From Treponema sp. UBA937 (GTDB taxonomy: Bacteria; Spirochaetota; Spirochaetia; Treponematales; Breznakiellaceae), in contig DBDH01000102.1 of assembly GCA_002293455.1 (NCBI GenBank), positions 68,849 to 132,848 on the forward strand: a stretch of 64,000 nt of DNA, in the 5' to 3' direction. How positions within the stretch are numbered: the stretch's first letter is position 1; the number at the start of each line of letters is the position of its first letter. This document shows positions 1 to 7,438 of this stretch, piece after piece. The notes under the pieces were generated by a model. It did no database searches, had not been told where the DNA came from, and was given only the letters and a program-made list of their open reading frames with translations. The position numbers and the translations under genes were made by a program.

Positions 1-1374
1 TCCTTTAATAAAATTGACTTCCATATCTTTTCCAAGAATCAATCCCAGCAATATGTTGATCATGGGGAAATCCATCAATGAAAGAATGTAAGCGAAACCG
101 CCGAAAGCAAGCAAAAGCCATACGTCCCGAATCCAGTTGTTTGTCCCGTACGCGCCGGCGATACAGACAGTAATAATAAGCGGAACAATAAACGGAAACG
201 CTTTTTTTACGAGCCCGATAAACATGGATAAGCCAAGCAGACAAAGCAAAATCAGCATGATGTTTCCGACATACATCGACGCAATCAAGGACCAGGCTAT
301 ATCGGGATGTTCGGCAAAAAGCGTCGGTCCCGGCTGTAAACCTACCATGATAAAACCGGTCAGTAGTACCGCGGTCGTACCAGAACCGGGGATACCAAGC
401 CCCATGAGGGGAACCATAGCACCCGCCGCGCACGCGTTGTTTGCCGTTTCCGCCACCGCAATACCTTCAATGGCTCCGGTGCCAAACTTTTCGGGATGTT
501 TAGACACTTTCTTTTCAGTGTTATACGCGATAAATGTGGCGATGGTCGCGCCCGCCCCGGGCATAATGCCGGATATGAAACCGATTATCCATCCCCTCAG
601 AATAGACCCCTTTAAGGCCCAGACTTCCTTAAAACGGGGCAGAATATCCCTCATTTTAATTTTTTGAACCTGCGCGTCAAAACCGGCATCATACCCTTCG
701 GCTGTCTGCTTCATGATCTCGCAAACCGCGTAACAGCCAAGTATCGCAATGGTATAATCAAACCCGTCCAAAAGCCATATTTTTCCAAAAGTAAACCGGG
801 GAGTCCCCGTCAGACCGTCCAGTCCCACCATTGCCAAAGCAAGACCAATGGCCAGAGCAATAAAATTCTTAACGATATTTTTCCCCGCGAGGCAGGCAAC
901 AAAGATAAAGGCAAAAAACATCAGGGAAAAGCGCTCCGCTGAACCAAATTTCAAGCACCACATTGCCAAAATAGGAGCAAAAAAAGTAAGAAGAATAACA
1001 CCCGCGGTTGTACCGATGAAGGAAGATGTAAAAGCGGTTCTCAGCGCGTAAGCTCCCTTGCCTTGTTTGTACAAGGGATACCCTTCTATAGCGGTTACCA
1101 CGGCCTGCGCTTCGCCGGGAATATTAAGCAATACGGAAGTTATCGCCCCGCCATACATAGTCCCGTAATAAATTCCCGCAAGCATAATAAGACCGTATTG
1201 GGGATTCATGCCGAACACAAAAGGAAGCAGCAACGCAGTGCCCGCGGAACTGCCAAGCCCCGGCAATATACCGACAATCGCGCCCATCAATACCCCAATA
1301 AGGCAAAAAACAAGAGATAAGGGCTGAACTGCCAGCAAAAATCCCTGCGCCAAATGACCAAGAGTTTCTAACAT
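1..1374 (-). CDS. tctA: TctA, large membrane subunit of a tripartite tricarboxylate transporter (3' end outside window)
   Basis: This is the large permease subunit of a tripartite tricarboxylate (TTT) transporter, which imports a carboxylate with ion coupling using the TctC binding protein. The frame is open from ATG at 1374 to the window edge, 458 codons with no stop; the family is about 500 residues, so some 40 are missing. The protein is hydrophobic throughout and has the paired glycine/proline loops of the family: GILPGLGSSAG at residues 35-45 and GIMPGAGATIA at 269-279, followed by ANNACAAGAMVP at 311-322 and GIPGSGTTA at 327-335. An AAGGAGGGAG ribosome site lies at 1381-1390. It is the last gene of the leftward tctC-tctB-tctA operon. 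The substrate cannot be read from the sequence. Confidence 0.95.
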   Translation of the reverse strand, partial: MLETLGHLAQGFLLAVQPLSLVFCLIGVLMGAIVGILPGLGSSAGTALLLPFVFGMNPQYGLIMLAGIYYGTMYGGAITSVLLNIPGEAQAVVTAIEGYPLYKQGKGAYALRTAFTSSFIGTTAGVILLTFFAPILAMWCLKFGSAERFSLMFFAFIFVACLAGKNIVKNFIALAIGLALAMVGLDGLTGTPRFTFGKIWLLDGFDYTIAILGCYAVCEIMKQTAEGYDAGFDAQVQKIKMRDILPRFKEVWALKGSILRGWIIGFISGIMPGAGATIATFIAYNTEKKVSKHPEKFGTGAIEGIAVAETANNACAAGAMVPLMGLGIPGSGTTAVLLTGFIMVGLQPGPTLFAEHPDIAWSLIASMYVGNIMLILLCLLGLSMFIGLVKKAFPFIVPLIITVCIAGAYGTNNWIRDVWLLLAFGGFAYILSLMDFPMINILLGLILGKDMEVNFIKG

Positions 1375-1403
1375 AGTTGCCTCCCTCCTTTATAGAATAG
1401 AAA

Positions 1404-1910
1404 TTAGAACGGCAGCCACGCCGGTGATGGTAATTCTATATTCAGGAAATGGAAGACAACGTAAACCGTAACCGGAATAATGACCGAACACGCGATAACA
1501 AACGGCAATTTCAGCTTCTTTTCAGAAAAAAACCACATATCAGTAAAAACGAAAAGAATCAAAGATAATACAAAACCGATAACCTGCAGCAGCGCGACAG
1601 CGATAAAAATACGCCCATATAGAAAAAAAGGCTTTTTTATCCTTTCAAAACTAATATGTTCCGATACTTTCGCGCTGCTTCCTTTTCCGGTCAGGACCTG
1701 AACAGCCAGCCAAACGGCAAGGGCCGCGTTTATGGCAAACACAACCAAGGGGAAAATGCCCGGACCCAATACACGTTGTCTACTGAACATATCCAGCTTG
1801 CTAGAAAATAACACAAATAAAACCGATACAAGAAACAACACTCCGCAAAAAACCAGCGTAAAATTACGGTCAATTTTTTGCAATCTTGATTCTTCCTGTT
1901 CATCATCCAT
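1404..1910 (-). CDS. tctB: TctB, small membrane subunit of the tripartite tricarboxylate transporter
   Basis: This is the small membrane subunit of the TTT transporter, encoded between tctC and tctA as usual. It has about 168 residues and four hydrophobic segments (roughly 23-40, 50-70, 95-120 and 135-155), the usual TctB plan. ATG at 1910 is preferred to the in-frame GTG at 1919 because a GGGGGTG ribosome site lies six bases upstream of it. TctB sequences are poorly conserved, so the call rests on size, topology and position between clear TctA and TctC genes. Confidence 0.85.
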   Translation of the reverse strand: MDDEQEESRLQKIDRNFTLVFCGVLFLVSVLFVLFSSKLDMFSRQRVLGPGIFPLVVFAINAALAVWLAVQVLTGKGSSAKVSEHISFERIKKPFFLYGRIFIAVALLQVIGFVLSLILFVFTDMWFFSEKKLKLPFVIACSVIIPVTVYVVFHFLNIELPSPAWLPF

Positions 1911-1995
1911 TGGAAACACCCCCGCGTGTTAAAAATGACTTACATAACTCCGCCGGCATACATACCGGCAGAATCATTAAGAAACAGATGCCGAA

Positions 1996-2997
1996 CTATT
2001 GAGATGCAAGCCCGAGCGTAGACACTACAAGCTGAACTTTTTCCACTTCCGCCTGGAGAAATTGCTGAAAATCGGGCATGGACAAGGGAGCTACGGTCAA
2101 ACCCGCCGCCGACATAGCTTTCAGATAATCAGGATCATTGGGAAGTTCCATGATAAAATCGGCAAGGATTTGTTTAATTGCCGGATCTGTTCCCTTTTTC
2201 ACCGCAAAACCGAGAGAGTTATCCAAGGCGGCATCATACCCCAGCGACTTGGCGGTCGGTATGTGGGTATATTTGGGATCGGGTTCATCGGTAAGGAAGA
2301 CGAGGAACTTTATCATCCCCGCGTCATATTGAGCTCCCGCTGATGCGGCAGACGTATTCGCGGCGAAGCACTCTCCGCCCAATACCGCGAGAACCGCTTC
2401 ACTGCCCGAATCATAAGCCACAGGAAGAACATCGATACCACAGGCACGATTCATCAGGTGAATTTGGAAATCATCAATACCGTTTACTCCCGAAGTAGCT
2501 ATTTTGGTATTGGGATGAGCCTTGGTATATGCTATGAATTCTTCAAAATTGTTTACCGGCGCGTCCTTGTGAACCACTACGACATTCAAGTCGTTAGCCA
2601 AACGGCCGACCGCTTCTTCGTCTATGAGCGGTTCGTATTCAACCTTCTGCAAAAACGGCGTAACAGTAGTGCCGCTGTTACCGTGTACAATGATCGTATA
2701 TCCGTCATTAGGAACACTCTTATAATAGGTATGAGCCAATGTCTGCGCGGCTCCAGGCATATTCTCAACGATCATTTCCACGCCGAGATATTTCTTGGAA
2801 AACTGGGCAACAGTACGTACCATACGATCGGCGCCGCCGCCGGCAGCGTTTGCAATAAGCACCCGAATTGGTTTGTTCGGATAATTCGCCGCGCCGGAAG
2901 AAGATTCTCCGCTTCCTCCGGCAAAAACATGCGCCTGTGCCAGCACAAGCATGACCGCCAGTAAAACAAAGGACATCTTTACCATTTTTCCTTTCAT
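1996..2997 (-). CDS. tctC: TctC-family periplasmic solute-binding protein
   Basis: This is the extracytoplasmic binding protein of the TTT transporter, about 333 residues. A signal peptide begins MKGKMVKMSF and ends near VFAGGSGES; there is no lipobox cysteine. The mature protein starts with the family pattern YPNKPIRVLIANAAGGGADR and continues with VENMPGAAQ. ATG at 2997 is chosen over an upstream in-frame codon at 3033 because AGGAGGAG lies directly in front of it. It is the first gene of the operon; its promoter region carries two LacI-type operators. TctC proteins bind many carboxylates and no ligand can be named. Confidence 0.93.
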   Translation of the reverse strand: MKGKMVKMSFVLLAVMLVLAQAHVFAGGSGESSSGAANYPNKPIRVLIANAAGGGADRMVRTVAQFSKKYLGVEMIVENMPGAAQTLAHTYYKSVPNDGYTIIVHGNSGTTVTPFLQKVEYEPLIDEEAVGRLANDLNVVVVHKDAPVNNFEEFIAYTKAHPNTKIATSGVNGIDDFQIHLMNRACGIDVLPVAYDSGSEAVLAVLGGECFAANTSAASAGAQYDAGMIKFLVFLTDEPDPKYTHIPTAKSLGYDAALDNSLGFAVKKGTDPAIKQILADFIMELPNDPDYLKAMSAAGLTVAPLSMPDFQQFLQAEVEKVQLVVSTLGLASQ

Positions 2998-3050
2998 AAT
3001 GTCTCCTCCTAAAAAAATAAGAAATAATAACAATTATTTCCAGTTAATAC

Positions 3051-3125
3051 TAAAACGTTTCAACAAATAACAACTGAAACGTTTCACTTCCGGTTATTAT
3101 AATACCCGTAATTAAATATTGTCAA
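3051..3125 (-). promoter_or_regulatory. tctCBA promoter with two LacI-type operators
   Basis: Read leftward, a TTGACA -35 (3120-3125) and TATAAT -10 (3096-3101) are separated by 18 bases. A perfect palindrome TGAAACGTTTCA (3075-3086) begins nine bases after the -10, and a second copy with one mismatch lies at 3051-3062, centre spacing 24 bases. A palindrome with a central CG is typical of LacI-family repressors. The same arrangement recurs before the aldolase and crotonase genes. No LacI-family gene is in the window. Confidence 0.8.
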
Positions 3126-3175
3126 ACAATTTTTTTCTTTTTTTGTTATCTTTTTTCCGCGCAAGAAATGCCTAT

Positions 3176-3321
3176 GGTAACACTGATTTATGCATCGAGC
3201 ATAAATCAGTGTTTACTTTATGAAACTGTCATTTTGCAGTAATTCGTTGTATTATAAGAATTACGAAAAATGACTTGGGCAGCGATGAGTAATGTCATCG
3301 AGACTTAATCAGCGCTGCCCT
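3176..3321. repeat. MITE-like three-hairpin intergenic repeat, copy 1
   Basis: The unit has three consecutive inverted repeats. The first is a perfect 15-bp stem (3179-3193 with 3199-3213, loop ATCGA). The second is centred near 3251, with TCATTTT and GTAATTC arms. The third is 3277-3284 with 3313-3320. The outer ends GGTAACACTGATTTA and, on the other strand, AGGGCAGCGCTGATTA resemble each other like terminal inverted repeats. A diverged unit of the same plan lies at 32576-32732. It abuts the stop codon of the aldolase gene and may also end transcription. It fills most of the tctC-aldolase gap. Confidence 0.6.
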
Positions 3322-4102
3322 ATAATATCTCTTTTCTAAACCGCTCCACCTCATCGCGGGCAATTTTGCCAAGGGTTACGGTATCGGCCATTGACACAAC
3401 CAGATTGTAACCTCTGGCGTATTTCGCTTTTGTGTCCTCAAAATCAAAAGATATTGTCGCCATAGCCTTACCTTTGGCTTTTATCTTCTTTTCCAGGCCC
3501 AGAATGATTTCCACCACCTCCGGAGTTTTGGGCAATCCCCGGAAACCGTGAGTTGTCGCTAAATCCATAGGTCCGATAAAAATACCGTCAAGAGCGGGAA
3601 TCGAAAGAATTTCATCGATATTTTTCACGCCTTCTGGTGTTTCTATCTGGAGAAAAACAAAAATATCTTTGTTTGCCGTATCAAAATACTCCTTCGAGTT
3701 ATTGTTAAAATGGGCAGCCCGGGAACTAGAGGCTATGCCGCGCACCCCTTCCGGCGGATATTTCGCCGCCCTTATCGCGGCTTCCGCTTCGGCTTTGGTG
3801 CTGACATACGGAATCACAAGACCGTAAGCCCCCGAATCCAGGATTCGTTTAATTTGTACCATATCGTTCCAGTGAGCCCGGACAAAAGGAACAGCGGGCT
3901 CCCCTTTCATGGCCTGTATCATCGAAATAAGGGTCATCGTATCACTGGCGGCGCCGTGCTCCATGTCGATAAGCAGCACATCGAAGCCTGCTTCCGCGAG
4001 AATCTCGGTCATAATGGGGCTTCCCCCCTGAACCCAGCTGGCGGATACTTTTCCGTTTTTCCGCAGTATTTCAGCCGCTGGATTTGAATTTTTTGCAAGC
4101 AT
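3320..4102 (-). CDS. HpcH/HpaI-family aldolase (class II pyruvate aldolase)
   Basis: This is a metal-dependent aldolase of the HpcH/HpaI family, which cleaves 2-oxo-hydroxy acids to pyruvate and an aldehyde. Its 260 residues fit the family. The motif LLIDMEHG places the probable catalytic histidine at 49, FVRAHWND gives the substrate arginine at 75, and metal ligands are expected at Glu154 in LQIETPEG and Asp180 in IFIGPMDLATTHG. It lies between tctCBA and a sugar-isomerase-like gene and has its own operator-bearing promoter. In this setting it could act on the imported acid or on its hydrated CoA derivative, but that is inference. CitE-type lyases are a related alternative; the HpaI-like motifs favour the aldolase. 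Confidence 0.88.
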   Translation of the reverse strand: MLAKNSNPAAEILRKNGKVSASWVQGGSPIMTEILAEAGFDVLLIDMEHGAASDTMTLISMIQAMKGEPAVPFVRAHWNDMVQIKRILDSGAYGLVIPYVSTKAEAEAAIRAAKYPPEGVRGIASSSRAAHFNNNSKEYFDTANKDIFVFLQIETPEGVKNIDEILSIPALDGIFIGPMDLATTHGFRGLPKTPEVVEIILGLEKKIKAKGKAMATISFDFEDTKAKYARGYNLVVSMADTVTLGKIARDEVERFRKEIL

Positions 4103-4227
4103 TACTAAACTCCTTAGACTTGAACCTTGAGGTCTATAATGCCTGTTACAGGTTCATATCTTTAAAACCACTCAAAAATCTGTTTTGTTACAGACCTAAG
4201 GTCTATCTGAAAATCTCAACTATCAAC

Positions 4228-4344
4228 TAAAACGTTTCACTTTAATGATAAGTCCCATCAAAAAAAACAATCCGCAAGGAAACAGCAAATACTACTGAAA
4301 CGTTTTATGAAATAATTCTACTTCTCAAATAATTGTTTTGTCAA
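4228..4344 (-). promoter_or_regulatory. Promoter of the aldolase gene with two LacI-type operators
   Basis: The 364-base gap 4103-4466 contains this element and no credible gene. Read leftward, TTGACA (rc of 4339-4344) and TAGAAT (rc of 4315-4320) are 18 bases apart. TAAAACGTTTCA on the coding strand (rc of 4296-4307) starts eight bases after the -10, and a copy in the opposite orientation sits at 4228-4239. Both differ by one base from the perfect palindrome seen at 3075 and 5381. The leader would be about 200 bases long; it also holds a short inverted repeat CTTGAACCT/AGGTTCA near 4120-4155. Confidence 0.75.
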
Positions 4345-4466
4345 GAAAAACATTTTTTTCCGTAATCATTTTCGAGCAAAATGCGCAGAGTCATTCCTGA
4401 TTCATCATCAGAAAAATCAAGGTATTTCTTTGTTACACTATTCGATATAACAGTCATTTTCGGCTG

Positions 4467-5273
4467 TCACTTAGACAGGGCTTTCAGAACTTTGTATGCC
4501 ATCGCCAAATTATCGTAATAACTGACGCCTTCCCGCAGCACCCCTTCTATGCTCACGGTTCTATTGTAAGGGCATCCCACAAGTGTATCAAAATACGGAC
4601 GCAGTAATTCCGCGTCTTCCGGCGTTGGATACAATCTGCTTTCCGGTACGGCGACATGAGAATGATACAAGATACTCCCCCCCTCTTCAATGCTATATAT
4701 ATCGAGAGAGTCCCTATCTACGTGAAAATAATCAAGCAATAGCCCGCAATTTGCTCGTCCGCAGTCCCTTACGGCAACAAGTGTCTCCCCAACGGTGGTA
4801 AGAAGGTTAGTCTCGCGAGGGGTTAGGTGCTCAAGAGCTATTTTAATTCCATATTTAGCAGCAATATCCGCCGCGGCTGCCGCGCAATTCAGAAATTGGG
4901 CATAAGCTTCACTGTAAGAGAATCCATCCGGCACGCGGCGGGATTCTCCGGAGCCAAGTACGGCAGTTTTTACGCCAAAATCGGAAAGAATCGGCATAAG
5001 ACGGTTCAAATATGAGCGGATAGATTCTTCCGAAATATCAGGGCCGACAACCTTGATATTGCCCGGAAACATGACATTTGAACACAGGCAAACAAGTCCG
5101 TAATCAGAAAGCGCGCGTTTTATAAGCAGCATTTCATCTGCTGTTATATCTATCGCGGCGGCGGCGTTGGTTTCGACAAACGAAAAACCTGCCTCAGAAA
5201 TGGACGCGAGTTTTTCACCAAGCGTACCGTCCCGCATTGCTTCAACCAAATTAATGCATACCCCGAATTCCAT
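4467..5273 (-). CDS. Xylose-isomerase-like TIM-barrel protein (sugar phosphate isomerase/epimerase family)
   Basis: A 268-residue protein of the AP-endonuclease-2/xylose-isomerase-like TIM-barrel family. It starts MEFGVCINLVEAM behind a strong AAAGGAGGGGG ribosome site. Family landmarks are KIALEHLTPRE (metal-binding Glu), GLLLDYFHVDRD (Asp and His), LYHSHVAVPESR and VSIEGVL near the end. Members are isomerases, epimerases or dehydratases of sugars and small polyols. It lies between the aldolase and the divergent crotonase gene, so a role in the same catabolic route is likely, but the substrate is unknown. A promoter for it would face the shared operator region at 5381. Confidence 0.82.
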   Translation of the reverse strand: MEFGVCINLVEAMRDGTLGEKLASISEAGFSFVETNAAAAIDITADEMLLIKRALSDYGLVCLCSNVMFPGNIKVVGPDISEESIRSYLNRLMPILSDFGVKTAVLGSGESRRVPDGFSYSEAYAQFLNCAAAAADIAAKYGIKIALEHLTPRETNLLTTVGETLVAVRDCGRANCGLLLDYFHVDRDSLDIYSIEEGGSILYHSHVAVPESRLYPTPEDAELLRPYFDTLVGCPYNRTVSIEGVLREGVSYYDNLAMAYKVLKALSK

Positions 5274-5340
5274 AGCAATCCCCCTCCTTTGGCGATTTAC
5301 AAGACTGTATAGGTATCGGCGGAAAAAATCAATGTGATGC

Positions 5341-5392
5341 TTGACAATTCGGGATTATGGTCTATAATGATTTCATTTAGTGAAACGTTTCA
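5341..5392 (+). promoter_or_regulatory. Promoter of the crotonase/CoA-transferase/ADH operon with LacI-type operator
   Basis: TTGACA (5341-5346) and TATAAT (5363-5368) are 16 bases apart. The perfect palindrome TGAAACGTTTCA (5381-5392) starts 12 bases after the -10 and so covers the first transcribed bases, where a bound repressor would block initiation. The crotonase start codon follows at 5411 after AGGAG. The site lies in the 137-base divergent gap and could also influence the leftward TIM-barrel gene. Confidence 0.82.
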
Positions 5393-5410
5393 CAAGTTAG
5401 GAGATTCGGA

Positions 5411-6190
5411 ATGGCCAAGTTTTTCATAGAGGAAAAGAAAGATGCTGTCGTTACATTGACGATTAATCGCCCTGATGCCCGCAACGCGATTAGCCAGGGA
5501 TTAGCGGAGGAATTTTATGAGCTGCTGGATACATATAGTGCGGAAGCAGATGTTCGGGCGCTGGTAATTATCGGCAGCGGAGACAAGGCGTTCTGCGCCG
5601 GCGCGGATCTGAAAGAGCGGAAGGTAATGACTCCGCAGGAACGATGGACACAGACACTCAGTTTGCAGCGTTTTATTAACAAGATTGAAGCCCTGCCCAT
5701 CCCGGTAATTGCCGCTATCCGCGGTTTTTGCCTTGGCGGCGGATTGGAAATGGCTCTTGCCTGCGATATCCGTATAGCGTCAGAAACAGCGGTTTTTTCT
5801 TTCCCCGAAATGACGCTGGGCGCGTTCCCCGGTTCGGGCGGTCCCGCGCGCTTAACCCGCGTGGTGGGCATGGCGGCCGCGAAAGAAATGCTCATGACCG
5901 CGAAAAAGGTAAGCGCGGAAGAAGCGCTGCGCATCGGACTTGTTCAGCGCCTTGTTTCGGACGCGCGGCTTGAAGACGAAGCGGCGGCCTTATGTGAAGA
6001 AATTAAAAAGTCCACAAAGCGGGGTGTAGCAGCCGTCAAGAAAATCACCCAGTATACCCCGGAGATGAGTCTTGAAACCGCATTGGCCTATTCCAATGCC
6101 TTACGGGAACCGATGGACGGCAGTGCGGATTACGATGCCGGTATTCAAACATTTTTCGCGCAGAAAGAAGCGGGCAAACAACAATCATAG
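5411..6190 (+). CDS. Enoyl-CoA hydratase/isomerase (crotonase family)
   Basis: A 259-residue crotonase-fold protein that probably hydrates an enoyl-CoA. The oxyanion-hole sequence FCAGADLKER is at 61-70. Both glutamates that define hydratases are present: Glu113 in LGGGLEMALACDI and Glu133 in FPEMTLGAFPGSGG. It is the first gene of a rightward operon with a family III CoA-transferase 12 bases downstream and an iron-dependent alcohol dehydrogenase. Together they suggest activation of an unsaturated or hydroxy acid to the CoA ester followed by hydration. The ligand is not evident, and isomerase or lyase activity in this superfamily cannot be excluded. Confidence 0.9.
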   Translation: MAKFFIEEKKDAVVTLTINRPDARNAISQGLAEEFYELLDTYSAEADVRALVIIGSGDKAFCAGADLKERKVMTPQERWTQTLSLQRFINKIEALPIPVIAAIRGFCLGGGLEMALACDIRIASETAVFSFPEMTLGAFPGSGGPARLTRVVGMAAAKEMLMTAKKVSAEEALRIGLVQRLVSDARLEDEAAALCEEIKKSTKRGVAAVKKITQYTPEMSLETALAYSNALREPMDGSADYDAGIQTFFAQKEAGKQQS

Positions 6191-6202
6191 AGCAGGATAG
6201 AC

Positions 6203-7411
6203 ATGGAAAGAGTATTGGATGGTATACGGGTTATCGATGTAACGCGCTTTTTCGCGGGGCCCTATTGCGGTATGCTGCTGGGCGACTACGGTGCGGATGT
6301 TATAAAAGTGGAATCGCTGGAAGGCGATACTCAGCGTGAACAGGGGCCGCCCTTTGTCGGAAAGGATCTGTCAACAGGATTTATGGCGGCAAACCGGAAC
6401 AAGAAAAGTATCGCAATCAATCTGAAAACCGAAGAAGGAAAAGAGATAATTCTTGATCTGATAAAAAAAGCGGATGTATTCATCGAAAATTTCAGGAACG
6501 GTGTTGCGGACAGAATGGGGCTGGGCTTTGAAGCGTTGAAAAAAATCAACCCTTCGATTGTGTATTGCAGTATTTCAGGCTATGGAAGCAAAGGGCCCTA
6601 CGCCGAAAATCCCGCGTTCGATCATACAGTACAGGCATACAGCGGCTTTATGAGCATGAACGGACTTTCCGGAGGAGAACCGGTAAAGCCAGCCATTTCC
6701 ATTGTCGATATGGTAGCCGGCGTGTATGCGTTCAGCGGCGTGATGTCCGCGCTTTTCAAGCGGGAGCGTTCAAAAACGAAGGAAGCGCAGTGGGTGAAGA
6801 CTTCACTTTTGGAAAGCATTACATCGTATTTTACCGACGCCGCGGTCACCTTCCTTTTGAACGGAACAGTACGAGGGGCGATGGGTTCTCATCATGCGAA
6901 CCTAGCGCCTTACGGCGCGTTTAAGGCACAAGACGGATATTTGGTAATCGGGGCCGGACACAGCCATATATGGAAAAAGTTCTGCGAACTGCTTGGAATG
7001 ACGGAACTATTGACCGATCTCCGCTTTAGCGAAAACGGTCCGCGCTGGGAAAACCGGGCGGCACTGGCGGAGATTTTGGAAAAAGAGTTTCAGGCAACAA
7101 CAGTTGAAGAACTGGTGACAAAACTTCTTGAAGCGGGCATCCCCGCGGCTCCCGTGAATACTATCGGACAGGCTTTGAGTTCCGAACAGATAAAAAGCAT
7201 GGACATGATAGTACAGCTTACGCATCCTACACTGGGAGAAATGAAGCTCCTGGGTCCGGCGGTAAAGCAGCCCGGAATGGATATCGGAAGATGGACTGCC
7301 CCGCCGGTGCTGGGAGAGCATACAAGAAACATACTGTCGGAAGATCTGCATATACCGGAAGATAAGATAAACGAGCTGCTGGACGCAAAAGTTATCCGGG
7401 CGGCGGATTAA
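6203..7411 (+). CDS. Family III CoA-transferase (CaiB/BaiF)
   Basis: This 402-residue enzyme belongs to the CaiB/BaiF family, which moves CoA between carboxylic acids. It opens with LDGIRVIDVTRFFAGPYCGM and GDYGADVIKVES, the family signature. The catalytic aspartate is Asp169 in AISIVDMVAGV. HANLAPYGAFKAQDGY near 230 and the C-terminal EHTRNIL pattern also match. It follows the crotonase by 12 bases and probably supplies its substrate. Known family members act on formate/oxalate, carnitine, succinate/citramalate or itaconate, and the sequence alone does not choose among them. Confidence 0.93.
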   Translation: MERVLDGIRVIDVTRFFAGPYCGMLLGDYGADVIKVESLEGDTQREQGPPFVGKDLSTGFMAANRNKKSIAINLKTEEGKEIILDLIKKADVFIENFRNGVADRMGLGFEALKKINPSIVYCSISGYGSKGPYAENPAFDHTVQAYSGFMSMNGLSGGEPVKPAISIVDMVAGVYAFSGVMSALFKRERSKTKEAQWVKTSLLESITSYFTDAAVTFLLNGTVRGAMGSHHANLAPYGAFKAQDGYLVIGAGHSHIWKKFCELLGMTELLTDLRFSENGPRWENRAALAEILEKEFQATTVEELVTKLLEAGIPAAPVNTIGQALSSEQIKSMDMIVQLTHPTLGEMKLLGPAVKQPGMDIGRWTAPPVLGEHTRNILSEDLHIPEDKINELLDAKVIRAAD

Positions 7412-7438
7412 TTTAGGATATTTTAAAGGAAGTATCGT

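Noticed and set aside
5..433. A 142-codon leftward open frame at the left end
   Set aside because: It overlaps tctA in another frame; the tctA frame is open for 458 codons and has clear family motifs.
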